53,410 nt of DNA, taken from the NCBI GenBank assembly GCA_003022925.1, contig PXRY01000081.1, positions 1 through 53,410 on the forward strand. Direction: 5' to 3'. The first letter of the stretch is position 1; each line of letters begins with the position of its first letter. The translations under genes were made by a program, and so were the position numbers. Below the pieces are notes generated by a model that was not told the DNA's origin, made no database searches, and worked only from the letters and a program-made list of their open reading frames with translations. Source of the DNA: Halobacteriales archaeon QS_8_65_32 (GTDB lineage: Archaea > Halobacteriota > Halobacteria > Halobacteriales > Halococcaceae). Below, in pieces: positions 7,936 to 15,903 of the stretch.

Positions 7936-9396
7936 ATGGACGGCGACGCGATCTCCTTCGGAACCGACGGTTGGCGCGCGACGCTCGACGAGTTCACCTC
8001 CCCACGAGTACGGATGGTCGGTCAGGGTGTCGCGACCTACCTATGCGAGGAGGGGTTCGAAGCGCCCGTCGCCGTCGGCTACGACGCCCGCGAGAGTTCG
8101 CCGGGGTTCACCCGCGACCTCGCCGACGTGTTGACCGCCAACGGCTTCGACGTTCTCCTTCCAGAACGGGACGTCCCGACGCCGGTCGTCGCCTGGACGA
8201 TCGTTGATCGTGACCTGGCCGGCGCGTGCATGCTCACCGCGAGCCACAATCCGCCCGAGTACAACGGCGTGAAGTTCATTCCCGTGGACGGCGCGCCCGC
8301 CCTACCCGACGTCACCGAACGCATCGAGGCCGGCCTCGCCGAACCGAACGAAGCGCCCGAAGCCGATCGCGGCGAGATACGGGAGGTCGACTTCCTCGGC
8401 CCGTATATCGAGCACGCGCTTGCGTTCGTCGGTCTCCGCGACGACGGCGACGGCCGCAACGACAACAGTGACGGTGACGACGAGGACGCCGCTCTCGCCA
8501 ACGCCGATATCGACGGCCTCGCGGGCACCGAGATCGCCTACGACGCGATGCACGGCAGCGGCCGTGGCGTCACCGACGACCTGCTCTCGCGTGCGGGCGC
8601 ATCAGTGACTCGACTACGATGCGACGAAGACCCGACTTTCGGGGGCACCTCGCCCGAACCGAGCGCCGAGAAACTGGCGGAACTCGTCGAAACGGTCCGG
8701 GACGGTGGCGCTGCGTTGGGGATCGCGAACGACGGCGACGCCGACCGGATCGCCGTCGTCACGCCCGAGCGGGGGTATCTCGACCCCAACCTCTTTTTCG
8801 CCGCGCTGTACGACTATCTGTTAGAAACCGACTCGGGGCCAGCAGTCCGGTCGGTGCCGACGACGTTCCTGATCGATCGGGTCGCCGACGCTCACGGGGA
8901 ACCCGTCCGGGAGACGCCGGTAGGGTTCAAGTGGGTCGCACAAGCGATGGCCGAGGAAAAGGCGCTGGTCGGCGGCGAGGAGTCCGGCGGGTTCGGCGTT
9001 CGGGGCCACATCCGTGAGAAGGACGGCGTGCTCGTAGCGCTGCTCGCCGCTATTGCTGAAAGAAGCGAACCCTTCGACGAGCGCGTGTCCCGACTGTTAG
9101 ACGACCACGGCGAGATCCACCAGGACCGAATCAGTCTGTCCTGTCCCGATAGCGAGAAGGCACAGGTACTCGCCGATCTGGAGGGAGAACTGCCCGAGAC
9201 GGTCGCCGGCGAAGGGGTCGAGGAGGTCGTGACGATCGACGGGTTCAAGATTCTGCTCGAAAGCGGGGCGTGGATACTCGTGCGTCCGAGCGGGACCGAA
9301 CCCAAGCTGCGGGTGTACGCCGAGGCCGAAGGCGCCTCGCGGGTGGACGACCTCCTACTTGCGGGTCGCGATCTCGTTGAACCCCACGTCCCGTAG
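7936..9396 (+). CDS. phosphohexomutase (phosphomannomutase/phosphoglucomutase family)
   Basis: 486 aa, the second phosphohexomutase here. Motifs in order: FGTDGWRA near the N-terminus, catalytic loop TASHNPPEYNG (Ser about 103), metal loop NDGDADR, sugar loop GGEESGGFG (canonical, unlike the copy at 2125), and the phosphate loop RPSGTEPKLR. All catalytic elements are intact. Which sugar phosphate it uses (mannose, glucose or both) cannot be told. An Asp/Asn/Gly-rich stretch of about 25 residues follows VGLRDDGDG. Transcription probably starts in or just past repeat copy A; a T-rich tract at 7902-7910 sits at TATA distance from the ATG. Confidence 0.88.
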   Translation: MDGDAISFGTDGWRATLDEFTSPRVRMVGQGVATYLCEEGFEAPVAVGYDARESSPGFTRDLADVLTANGFDVLLPERDVPTPVVAWTIVDRDLAGACMLTASHNPPEYNGVKFIPVDGAPALPDVTERIEAGLAEPNEAPEADRGEIREVDFLGPYIEHALAFVGLRDDGDGRNDNSDGDDEDAALANADIDGLAGTEIAYDAMHGSGRGVTDDLLSRAGASVTRLRCDEDPTFGGTSPEPSAEKLAELVETVRDGGAALGIANDGDADRIAVVTPERGYLDPNLFFAALYDYLLETDSGPAVRSVPTTFLIDRVADAHGEPVRETPVGFKWVAQAMAEEKALVGGEESGGFGVRGHIREKDGVLVALLAAIAERSEPFDERVSRLLDDHGEIHQDRISLSCPDSEKAQVLADLEGELPETVAGEGVEEVVTIDGFKILLESGAWILVRPSGTEPKLRVYAEAEGASRVDDLLLAGRDLVEPHVP

Positions 9397-9429
9397 CCGG
9401 CGGACGCCGACGGGTCGTCAGTCGGGGAG

Positions 9430-9491
9430 TCGATCGCACCGGCCGAGGAGCCGATCGCACCGACCGAGAAGCCGATCGTATCGATCGAACC
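9430..9491 (+). repeat. short tandem repeat, about 21 bp unit
   Basis: CGATCGCACCGRCCGAGRAGC occurs twice in direct succession, then a decayed third unit. It lies between the stop codons of the convergent phosphomutase and acetyltransferase genes and keeps triplet phase. It may be slippage product; no function seen. Confidence 0.5.
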
Positions 9492-9499
9492 CCCAGTAG

Positions 9500-9991
9500 C
9501 TACGGCGTTTCGTCGCTCGTGTCGAAGCCACGAAACCGACCGTCGTCATTCACCGGACGGACGTCGAAGCCAAGCGACTCGTAGAAGGCCCGGACCCGGC
9601 CGTCGAACACGGCGACGAGCCGCCTGTCGGTGTTCCGGCGTGCCCGCGCGACGAGCGCGCTCGCGATCCCCTGCCGCCGATACCGGCGTCGGACGGCGAT
9701 CGCTTCGATCTCGGCGTCGGGACGGGTGCCGGGTTCGGCTCCGGCATCGGGATCGTAGCAGCGAGGCTCGGGTTCGGCTAGAACGAGCGCGCCGTGGATC
9801 GGCTCATCACCGTTCGTCCCGTCCTCGCCGTCATTGCTCTCCTTCCTCCGGTTCGCGACGAACACCTCGTTACGCTCGATCCGCTCGCGCACCTCGCTCG
9901 CATCGGTGTCGAGCAACGCTCCGTCGAGAACGTGCATGACTTGCGGGAGGTCGCCGAGGTCCGCGAGGCGAACAGGAAACTTCGGGGTCAT
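9500..9991 (-). CDS. GNAT-family N-acetyltransferase
   Basis: 163 aa. The acetyl-CoA binding motif A is seen as IEAIAVRRRYRRQGIASALV (the R/Q-x-x-G-x-A pyrophosphate loop), followed by a helix ending in RARRNTDRR, then LVAVFDGRVRAFYESLGF, the typical motif B end with the Y-E-S-L-G-F strand. The N-terminus (VRLADLGDLPQVMHVLDG) is the usual GNAT start. A 15-residue Asn/Glu/Asp/Gly-rich insert sits before the second strand. It transfers an acetyl group to an amine on a small molecule or protein; the acceptor is unknown. It converges with the phosphomutase and lies 76 bp past the SAMP2 stop on the same strand. Confidence 0.85.
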   Translation of the reverse strand: MTPKFPVRLADLGDLPQVMHVLDGALLDTDASEVRERIERNEVFVANRRKESNDGEDGTNGDEPIHGALVLAEPEPRCYDPDAGAEPGTRPDAEIEAIAVRRRYRRQGIASALVARARRNTDRRLVAVFDGRVRAFYESLGFDVRPVNDDGRFRGFDTSDETP

Positions 9992-10067
9992 CGTTCCGGT
10001 TTCGACGTCCGGTATCGTGCTTTCGAGTCCGGCGTCGTGTTCGGGTTGTCCGGGCCGTTCGGGCCGG

Positions 10068-10262
10068 TCATCCGCCGGTCACGAGCCGAAGCACCTGCAC
10101 GCGGTCGGCTTCGACCGCGCCGTCGTCGGGCACCGGCCGGCCGTCTGCGAGCACGGTCGCTTCGTGGGGCGAGAAGCCGACCGACCGGAGCAGGTCGGCT
10201 GCCGTCGGCGCGTTGACGCTTATCTCGTGGGTGTCGCCACCGATCACGTCCACGGTAGTCAC
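10068..10262 (-). CDS. samp2: ubiquitin-fold small archaeal modifier protein, SAMP2-like
   Basis: 64 aa with a beta-grasp layout and a C-terminal diglycine (RLVTGG). The segment SPHEATVLADGRPVPDD matches the region of Haloferax SAMP2 that I recall (SPHEVTVLVDGRPVPED), and the C-terminus matches its VLRLIKGG. SAMP2 is activated by the E1-like UbaA, forms isopeptide bonds with protein lysines, and acts as sulphur carrier for tRNA thiolation. The GTG at 10262 is chosen because it gives the expected length and N-terminal strand (TTVDVIGG); two GTG codons just inside are alternatives. Neither UbaA nor a JAMM protease lies in the window. Confidence 0.85.
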   Translation of the reverse strand: MTTVDVIGGDTHEISVNAPTAADLLRSVGFSPHEATVLADGRPVPDDGAVEADRVQVLRLVTGG

Positions 10263-10300
10263 GGATCGATATAGGTCGGCCCCGGGCTTTCGTCTGTCGA

Positions 10301-10527
10301 TCCAGCAGCATTGAGCTACGGAGTCTGAGGGAGACCGATAGCCGGGCCGAACGGCTCGAAAGCCCCCGGCGCGGTCGACTCGGGGGGCTCGCTGCGCTCC
10401 TCGCTCGGGTCGCACTGCTCCCCTCGCTCCGGTGCTTGCGTCGCCCGCCTTCGTCGACCGGCCGGCCTTTTTCAGTCCCACCCATGGTGGTTGCTCGGTA
10501 GGCAACCGCGTGAGGTACCGCTGCCGT
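10301..10527 (-). repeat. dispersed intergenic repeat, copy B
   Basis: About 225 bp filling the gap between divergent SAMP2 and rfcS. Read on the minus strand it has the core as GGGTGGGACTGAAAAAGGCCG at its start and the 3' motif GGGGGCTTTCGAGCC. Its interior is less hairpin-rich than copies A or D. One end (plus strand CAGCAGCATTGAGCTACG, about 10303-10320) resembles the terminal sequence GGCGGTGTTGAGTTACG of copy C. Confidence 0.65.
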
Positions 10528-10621
10528 CAACTATAGCACCTGGAGCATGAGAGCCGCGAGAGCCTCGTGGTACGGCGGTACGTCTCGGGGAGGTTAAGAC
10601 CCGGAGGTCCGTTCGACCGAT

Positions 10622-11596
10622 ATGAGTGAGGCGACGGGGGAGGCGGGTTCGAGGAACGTCTGGATCGAACAGTATCGGCCCGAAACGCTCGACGAAATCG
10701 TCGGCCACGGGGACGTCGTCGAACGACTGCAGCGGTACGTCGATCGGGACGACCTGCCTCACCTCTTGTTTTCAGGACCTGCGGGAGTGGGAAAAACGAC
10801 TAGTTCGATCGCAATCGCCCGCGAGCTCTATGGCGAGGACTGGTCTGACAACTTCTTGGAACTCAACGCCTCGGACGAGCGCGGGATCGACGTCGTTCGC
10901 GACCGAATCAAGAACTTCGCGCGTGCGAGTTTCGGCGGCTACGGCTACCGGATCATTTTTCTCGACGAGGCAGACGCCCTCACGTCTGACGCCCAGTCCG
11001 CACTACGCCGGACGATGGAGCAGTTCTCGCACAACACGCGATTCATCCTCTCGTGCAACTACTCCAGTCGGATTATCGACCCGATCCAGTCGCGCTGTGC
11101 GGTCTTCCGGTTCGGCCCGCTCGACGATGGCGCGATCGAAACACAGATCGACCGGATCGCCGCCGATCAAGGGATTGCCGTTACCGACGACGGCCGGGAA
11201 GCGCTCGTCTACGCCGCGGCGGGCGACATGCGAAAAGCGATCAACGCCCTGCAAGCCGCGTCGATCACCGGTGAGGAGGTAGACGAGGAGTCGGTCTACC
11301 TCATCACGAGCACCGCACGACCGGAGGAGATCGAACGGATGGTCACTGAGGCCCTGGAAGGCGAGTTCGCCGCCGCCCGATCGGTATTAGAGGACCTCCT
11401 TACTACTGGGCTCGCTGGCGGCGACGTGATCGACCAACTGCATCGCTCGGTGTGGGATCTCGGTATCGATGACCGTGCGGTGGTGCAACTCTTAGAACGC
11501 CTCGGCGAGGCCGACTATCGGATCACCGAGGGCGCGAACGAACGCATCCAGCTCGAAGCCCTGCTCGCCTCGCTGACGCTTGAACACGAGGGGTAG
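10622..11596 (+). CDS. rfcS: replication factor C small subunit
   Basis: 324-aa AAA+ clamp loader subunit. RFC loads the PCNA sliding clamp onto primed DNA. Walker A is GPAGVGKTT near residue 50, Walker B is IFLDEADAL, and the arginine-finger SRC motif is QSRCAVFRF. The N-terminal [14 protein letters not shown] is the standard RFC box II start. The C-terminal collar region ends TLEHEG. No intein interrupts it, although inteins are common in this gene in some haloarchaea. The start is supported by a GGTTAAGA box about 25 nt upstream and by the family N-terminus. Archaeal RFC pairs four small with one large subunit; the large subunit is not here. Confidence 0.95.
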   Translation: MSEATGEAGSRNVWIEQYRPETLDEIVGHGDVVERLQRYVDRDDLPHLLFSGPAGVGKTTSSIAIARELYGEDWSDNFLELNASDERGIDVVRDRIKNFARASFGGYGYRIIFLDEADALTSDAQSALRRTMEQFSHNTRFILSCNYSSRIIDPIQSRCAVFRFGPLDDGAIETQIDRIAADQGIAVTDDGREALVYAAAGDMRKAINALQAASITGEEVDEESVYLITSTARPEEIERMVTEALEGEFAAARSVLEDLLTTGLAGGDVIDQLHRSVWDLGIDDRAVVQLLERLGEADYRITEGANERIQLEALLASLTLEHEG

Positions 11597-11824
11597 TAAC
11601 GACCCGCAGTCGCCCGATCGTCGCGCAGCACGACTTGCTCCGGCTTTTCGACCGCCGTCGGTCGTCGGTCATCGTCCTCGAAACTGTGTAACGAGCGACG
11701 GGAACGATCGACCAGGGAAAAGGACGTAGTCGCATGTGTTCAGTTGCTCGGGTCGTTCGAGGATCAGCCCCTGTTACTGGCCGCGACATCGGAGGGGTCG
11801 AACCGGTCGCGACACCACAGCCGG

Positions 11825-12460
11825 TCACGAACGTCCGGGCTCGCTCACGGAGGGGAAGACGGAGACGCCGACCGGGCCGGCAGAGGCGCTCACGCCGTCA
11901 AGCGTGATCCCGAGATTGGCGTCGGCCTGGGGCCAAGTCGACAACGAGTTTGAATCCGCTCGAAGTGCCGGTATTGAGGTCGACGAGGGCGTTGCTCGTT
12001 TCGACGAAGAAGTCCGCCGACGCGCCGCTAGAGGTTCCCGCGTCGATATCAGCTTCGACAGATCGCCCTCGTTGATCGCCCCGACGTCGAACAACCCGAC
12101 GCTCGCGCCGTCGATACCGACGGTCTCGAAGCTCTCGCCGCCGTCAGTGGTGCGGTAGACCTTGCTGTTGGTATCGGTGACGTATCCCTCGTCGGGACTG
12201 TAGAAGTCGATCCCCGGTGCGCTCGACCCGCCGCCGGGCTTGATGGCCGTGTCCCAGTCCATCCCGCCCTCGGCGGTCTTCTCGCCCGAGAGGAACTCGC
12301 CCGAACCGTTGATGAGGTAGACCGTCTCATCGCCTGCCGCGCCGACCACCGAGACGTTGAGCCAGGTGCTCGTCTTCCCGTTCGGTGCGGAGTAGTCGGT
12401 GAGCGTCTCGGAGAAGAAACTGATAGAGGGAGCGTGTAACCGACTCGCCGACGCCTCGCT
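11825..12460 (-). pseudogene. remnant of a BNR/WD40-like secreted repeat protein
   Basis: Fragment of a larger protein. From about 12432 downward one frame reads SFFSETLTDYSAPNGK, then VYLINGSGEF and VYRTTDGGESFETVGIDG; the TTDGG-x-SF pattern is the Asp-box/BNR turn of photosystem-II-assembly-factor-like beta-propellers. The good reading moves to another frame near 12055 (VEADIDAGTSSGASADFF up to FKLVVDL) and returns near 11935 (ADANLGITLDGVSASAG). That is two compensating single-base shifts about 115 nt apart. The frame also closes just upstream at 12461-12463, so the N-terminal part is missing. It lies next to another broken gene. Confidence 0.6.
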
Positions 12461-12552
12461 CTACACCTCCGCCGCGATCGATCTGAGAACCGACGGGGTC
12501 GGCCGGGAACGAACGAACGGAAGCGAATCGCCCGACGGTGAGGGAAGTCAAA

Positions 12553-12591
12553 ACGTGCGCGCACGCGCGTGTGATCGCGTGCACACGTGCG
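12553..12591. other. alternating purine-pyrimidine tract
   Basis: Two runs of strict purine-pyrimidine alternation (21 nt and about 15 nt, mostly GC, GT and CA steps) with a break only at ATC in the middle. Such tracts favour left-handed Z-DNA under negative supercoiling. It sits in the gap between the two pseudogenes, about 140 nt before the regulator's start. Confidence 0.5.
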
Positions 12592-12729
12592 GGTTGGCTC
12601 TTCGCGGACGACGATGGTGACGGACGACCGGCCAATGGCGACGGTCGGACGAGAACCGACGGCGACGGGTCGCGTTCGTCCGCACTGGGGACCGACGGGG
12701 ACCGCTGTCGGTCGAGTTTCGCCGTTCCG

Positions 12730-13520
12730 ATGGACCATGGCGAGGCCCGTCACGGCATGCTCGTAGTTTGTGCCCCCATCGGGTCGGCCTTCGGCGACGA
12801 CGAAGCGGCGGCGCTCATCACCGACAGCCTCGTCGAACTCGACGTCCGGATCGACGACGCCGATCACTTCATCACACACGTCTCCGCGGCCGCCAACTGT
12901 ACGGTGTCGCTCAACGGTGCCGTCGGGCGCAACGGTGATACCCTGTTATACTTCTGTACGACGAGCGGTGCCGACCCCGAAGACGGACTCGAAATCGCCC
13001 GCGACTCGGCGGTGATCGAACGGGTCCGCCTCGTCCGGACGAGCGCAGACGAGCGAGCCGACGACCGAACCGACGACGGGGTCGAGAGCTACTTCGAGTT
13101 CACGTATAGCGGGCCGTGTCCGGTCGTACTGCTTTCCGATCACGGCGCGGAGGTACTCGAATTGAACGCCAGCGACGGAACGACGCGGTTGTGGTGTGAA
13201 CTCTCCCGGTCGGCGGACGTCCGCCGGGTCGTCGAGTCCCTGCGCGAGGAGGTCCCCGGAACGCATCTCCTGGCCAAACACGAGGGCGCTCGCGACCGGC
13301 GAGAATCGAACGGGACGTCCGTCGAGCACTGTTCGACGATCTCACCGATTGTCAGCTGACGGCGCTCGAAACGGCCCATTGCGCCGGGCTCTACGGCTGG
13401 CCCCGGGCGAGCACGATCGAGGAGGTCGCCGAAAGTCTCGGAGTAGCCGGACCGACGTTCAGCAAGCACCGCCGGGCCGCGGAGCGAAAGTTACTGAGCG
13501 CGGTCTTCGACGATCGATAG
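12730..13520 (+). pseudogene. HTH-10 (bacterio-opsin-activator-like) regulator, frameshifted
   Basis: The first frame from the ATG at 12730 encodes an N-terminal sensor-like domain through CELSRSADVRRVVESL and runs to a stop at 13357-13359. The expected C-terminal HTH-10 domain is present in the next frame: IERDVRRALFDDLTDCQLTA, then HCAGLYGWPR, IEEVAESLGVAGPTFSKHRR and a stop at 13518-13520. A single-base indel near 13300-13310 separates them. HTH-10 proteins are common haloarchaeal DNA-binding regulators. As written the product would lose its DNA-binding domain. It could equally be a sequencing error. No convincing TATA box was seen before 12730, so the start is uncertain. Confidence 0.7.
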
Positions 13521-13598
13521 AAACGAACGCCAGCGATCGACGATGCCGATCACGGGCGCTCGCGGCCGGTCGTCGGCGGCCGATCACTCGGCGTTCGA

Positions 13599-13835
13599 TC
13601 ACTCAGCGTTCTGTGGCCCGACGTCGCCGGCGGCGAACGCCGGGTCGGGACCGAGGATCGTCGTCATCGCCCGACCGAGGACGAATCTGACGCCATACGC
13701 CGGACACGAACGCGTCGTCGGGGCGGGTTCGTCGGACGACGAGCGAACGCGAACCGTCGCCTCACAGGTCGGACAGGGGATCGTTCGCCGGTCGAGAGGG
13801 GTTTCGGAACGGGGTGAGCGCATCGGGCGCGTCAT
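13599..13835 (-). CDS. 78-aa putative zinc-ribbon protein, one cysteine lost
   Basis: The protein has TIPCPTCEATVRV, then about 20 residues later SCPAYGVRFVLGRAM. This is the CPxC...CPxCG shape of a small haloarchaeal zinc ribbon, with the fourth ligand replaced by Tyr (CPAY). The C-terminal tail ILGPDPAFAAGDVGPQNAE has no clear family character. It lies between a frameshifted regulator and a large membrane-protein gene, so partial decay is possible. Function is unknown and the gene call itself is tentative. Confidence 0.4.
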   Translation of the reverse strand: MTRPMRSPRSETPLDRRTIPCPTCEATVRVRSSSDEPAPTTRSCPAYGVRFVLGRAMTTILGPDPAFAAGDVGPQNAE

Positions 13836-13946
13836 CGATGGGTAGGGGGACCGACGCCAGAGCGGCTCCGGCGACGGCGTCGGTACTCGTCGCGCGGGTA
13901 GCTAAACCCCGACGGCTAGTATCCTAACCCCCCGATAGCTGGTATC

Positions 13947-15662
13947 CTACCCGGTTGCGTCGCGCGCGCTCAACACGACTGGACCGCTCCCGAGCGACCC
14001 GCTCCCGGGAGCGCCGAGACGGCCCTGCCCGCCGGCGTCGCCGCCACCGCCGCCACCCTGCCCGTTCCCGCCGTTCGGTCGGTCGCGCACTTCGAAGATC
14101 ATGACGCCTTCGTTCTCGTGAACGAGGCGGTACTCGTCGCTTTCTACCAGCGAGGTACGCATCTCCGCTGATTGATCCTGTTCGAACCCCCGGATCGTGT
14201 ACTCGCCTTTGGGGATGTAGAGGTAGTCGGGCTGGACGTCTCGGCGCTCCATCACCGCAGACAGACAGTTCTCGTTGGGACACTTCGAGAGGAAATTAAA
14301 TAGCCCGAGCTGGTGGCGGTACTTGTCCGGTGTTTTCCACTCGACGCCCCACGGGCCAACGGCGATCGTGCGATCACTGAGTAAGGGGAACCACTCGGCG
14401 GCGTCCCCGAGCGTGACGAACGTCGCGTCCTGTCGGGTGTTGAAGTAGACCCACTCCATTGCCTCCATGTCATCGTCGTCGATAAAGGCCGGCAGCGAGG
14501 GGTTGCCCGTCAGCGGCGTACCGGCGGCGTATAGCCCCCCGGAGACGATCATGAACCCGAGCACGACTGCGAGCACCGAACTCGCCCCCAGGCGGATCGC
14601 CGGATGCCGGCCCGTCCGGGCGAACCGGAACGGGGGCGCGGCCGCGAGCAAAACGGCGATCGCCATTGCGCCGGGCACGAAGGAAAATCGCGGCTCGCCC
14701 ATCAGTATCGCGCCGGCGAGAAACCAGGCCGGGACGAGCGGCCGGCGTCGCCATAGCAGGTAGACGCTGCCGAGAATGGCGAGGACGTACCACAGCGACA
14801 TCGGATTCACCGGCTGGATGATCAGGTCGACGAACTTGCCCAGTACGGCTCCGGGCGTCCCGCCGATGCCGCCGTGGGTCGCCGCCGCGCCGGTGAGCCG
14901 TGCCGGTCCGTGAACCATCGCGACCCCGAGCCACCACGGCGCGGACAACAGCAAGCCGCCCGCTGCGACGGCCGCCCCGTTCACGAGTCCGCGCCACGAC
15001 CGACCCCGGACGGCGAACAACAACAGGTACGAGACACCGTAAAAGGCGGTGTAGGTGGGGTGAGCGAGGATCGTCAGGCCGAACAACGCGACCGCGGGCG
15101 GGAGCCACCGTCTGCCCCGTTCGAAGAGCTTGACTCCGCAGAACAGCCCTGAGAGGAGCAGGAAAAAGGCCGGTCCACGGACGATCCCGCCCGCCGAGAT
15201 GTGCCACTGGAGCACGACCGGCGTGACCGTGAGCACGACCGTCGCGAGGCCGGCCTGTCGCACCGAGCCGAGAACTTCGCGGACGAGATAGAAGAAGGGG
15301 ATCAGATAGAGAACGCTCATCGCGACCGGCACCACCCGACTGATGGTGAGGGGATCGAACCCGACGTCGATCAACACCGCAACGAAGTAGTAGTTCAGCG
15401 GCGGATACGCGAACGGCACGCCGGAGTTGGTGTAGCCGGTGATCGCCGTCGGCGGCTGGTAGCCGTTCGCGAGCACGCGTTCGGCGATCTTCAGGTACAG
15501 CCCCGCGCCGAAGGCGGGGTAGGGATGGGTCAGGTAATAGACCAGGGCCACGAGCGTTGCGAGTCCCATTGCGATCGCGAGCCAGACGCGGCCGTCGTCA
15601 AGCGCATTCGTGAGCGGCGAGGCGAGCCGTGATCGGGTCGCGTTCGGGTGGCCCTCGCTCAT
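13947..15662 (-). CDS. polytopic membrane protein, GT-C glycosyltransferase-like
   Basis: 571 aa with about 11-13 hydrophobic segments from residue 27 (VWLAIAMGLATLVALVYYL) to about 400, then a soluble C-terminal domain. The first loop after TM1 is long and carries NSGVPFAYPPLNYYF, a layout typical of GT-C enzymes (ArnT/PMT-like) that use lipid-linked sugars. The C-terminal domain (VYFNTRQDATFVTLGDAAEW, LSDRTIAVGPWGVEW) resembles the extracytoplasmic domains of such proteins. A Gly-rich run ends the protein. It is followed on the same strand, 241 bp upstream, by an arylsulfotransferase-like gene, which suggests surface glycan work. The exact donor and acceptor are unknown. Confidence 0.65.
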   Translation of the reverse strand: MSEGHPNATRSRLASPLTNALDDGRVWLAIAMGLATLVALVYYLTHPYPAFGAGLYLKIAERVLANGYQPPTAITGYTNSGVPFAYPPLNYYFVAVLIDVGFDPLTISRVVPVAMSVLYLIPFFYLVREVLGSVRQAGLATVVLTVTPVVLQWHISAGGIVRGPAFFLLLSGLFCGVKLFERGRRWLPPAVALFGLTILAHPTYTAFYGVSYLLLFAVRGRSWRGLVNGAAVAAGGLLLSAPWWLGVAMVHGPARLTGAAATHGGIGGTPGAVLGKFVDLIIQPVNPMSLWYVLAILGSVYLLWRRRPLVPAWFLAGAILMGEPRFSFVPGAMAIAVLLAAAPPFRFARTGRHPAIRLGASSVLAVVLGFMIVSGGLYAAGTPLTGNPSLPAFIDDDDMEAMEWVYFNTRQDATFVTLGDAAEWFPLLSDRTIAVGPWGVEWKTPDKYRHQLGLFNFLSKCPNENCLSAVMERRDVQPDYLYIPKGEYTIRGFEQDQSAEMRTSLVESDEYRLVHENEGVMIFEVRDRPNGGNGQGGGGGGDAGGQGRLGAPGSGSLGSGPVVLSARDATG

Positions 15663-15903
15663 CGGTTCCTCTCCATGTCACGGTCGCTTCCGGCGTAGTT
15701 CCCGTGGTTACACACGTGCGCTCGGTTCGGACGACGGTTGCGACCGGACACACGGCGTCGGTGTGTGCGTGTCGCAGCCGGCGAGACCGCCAATCGGAGC
15801 GAGTCCGCCGGCTCCGATCGGCCTCCCGACGCCGATCGGCACCCCGATTCCGCCGCGCCGCGTCGGCGCGAGGCGACGTCGCGAAACGCCTTCTTCGTCC
15901 CGG

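Noticed and set aside
9397-9499. In-frame peptide repeats (SIAPAEE, PIAPTEK) after the phosphomutase stop
   Set aside because: They follow a TAG and have no start or ribosome entry of their own. Reading through the stop would be needed, and the 21-bp DNA repeat explains the pattern.
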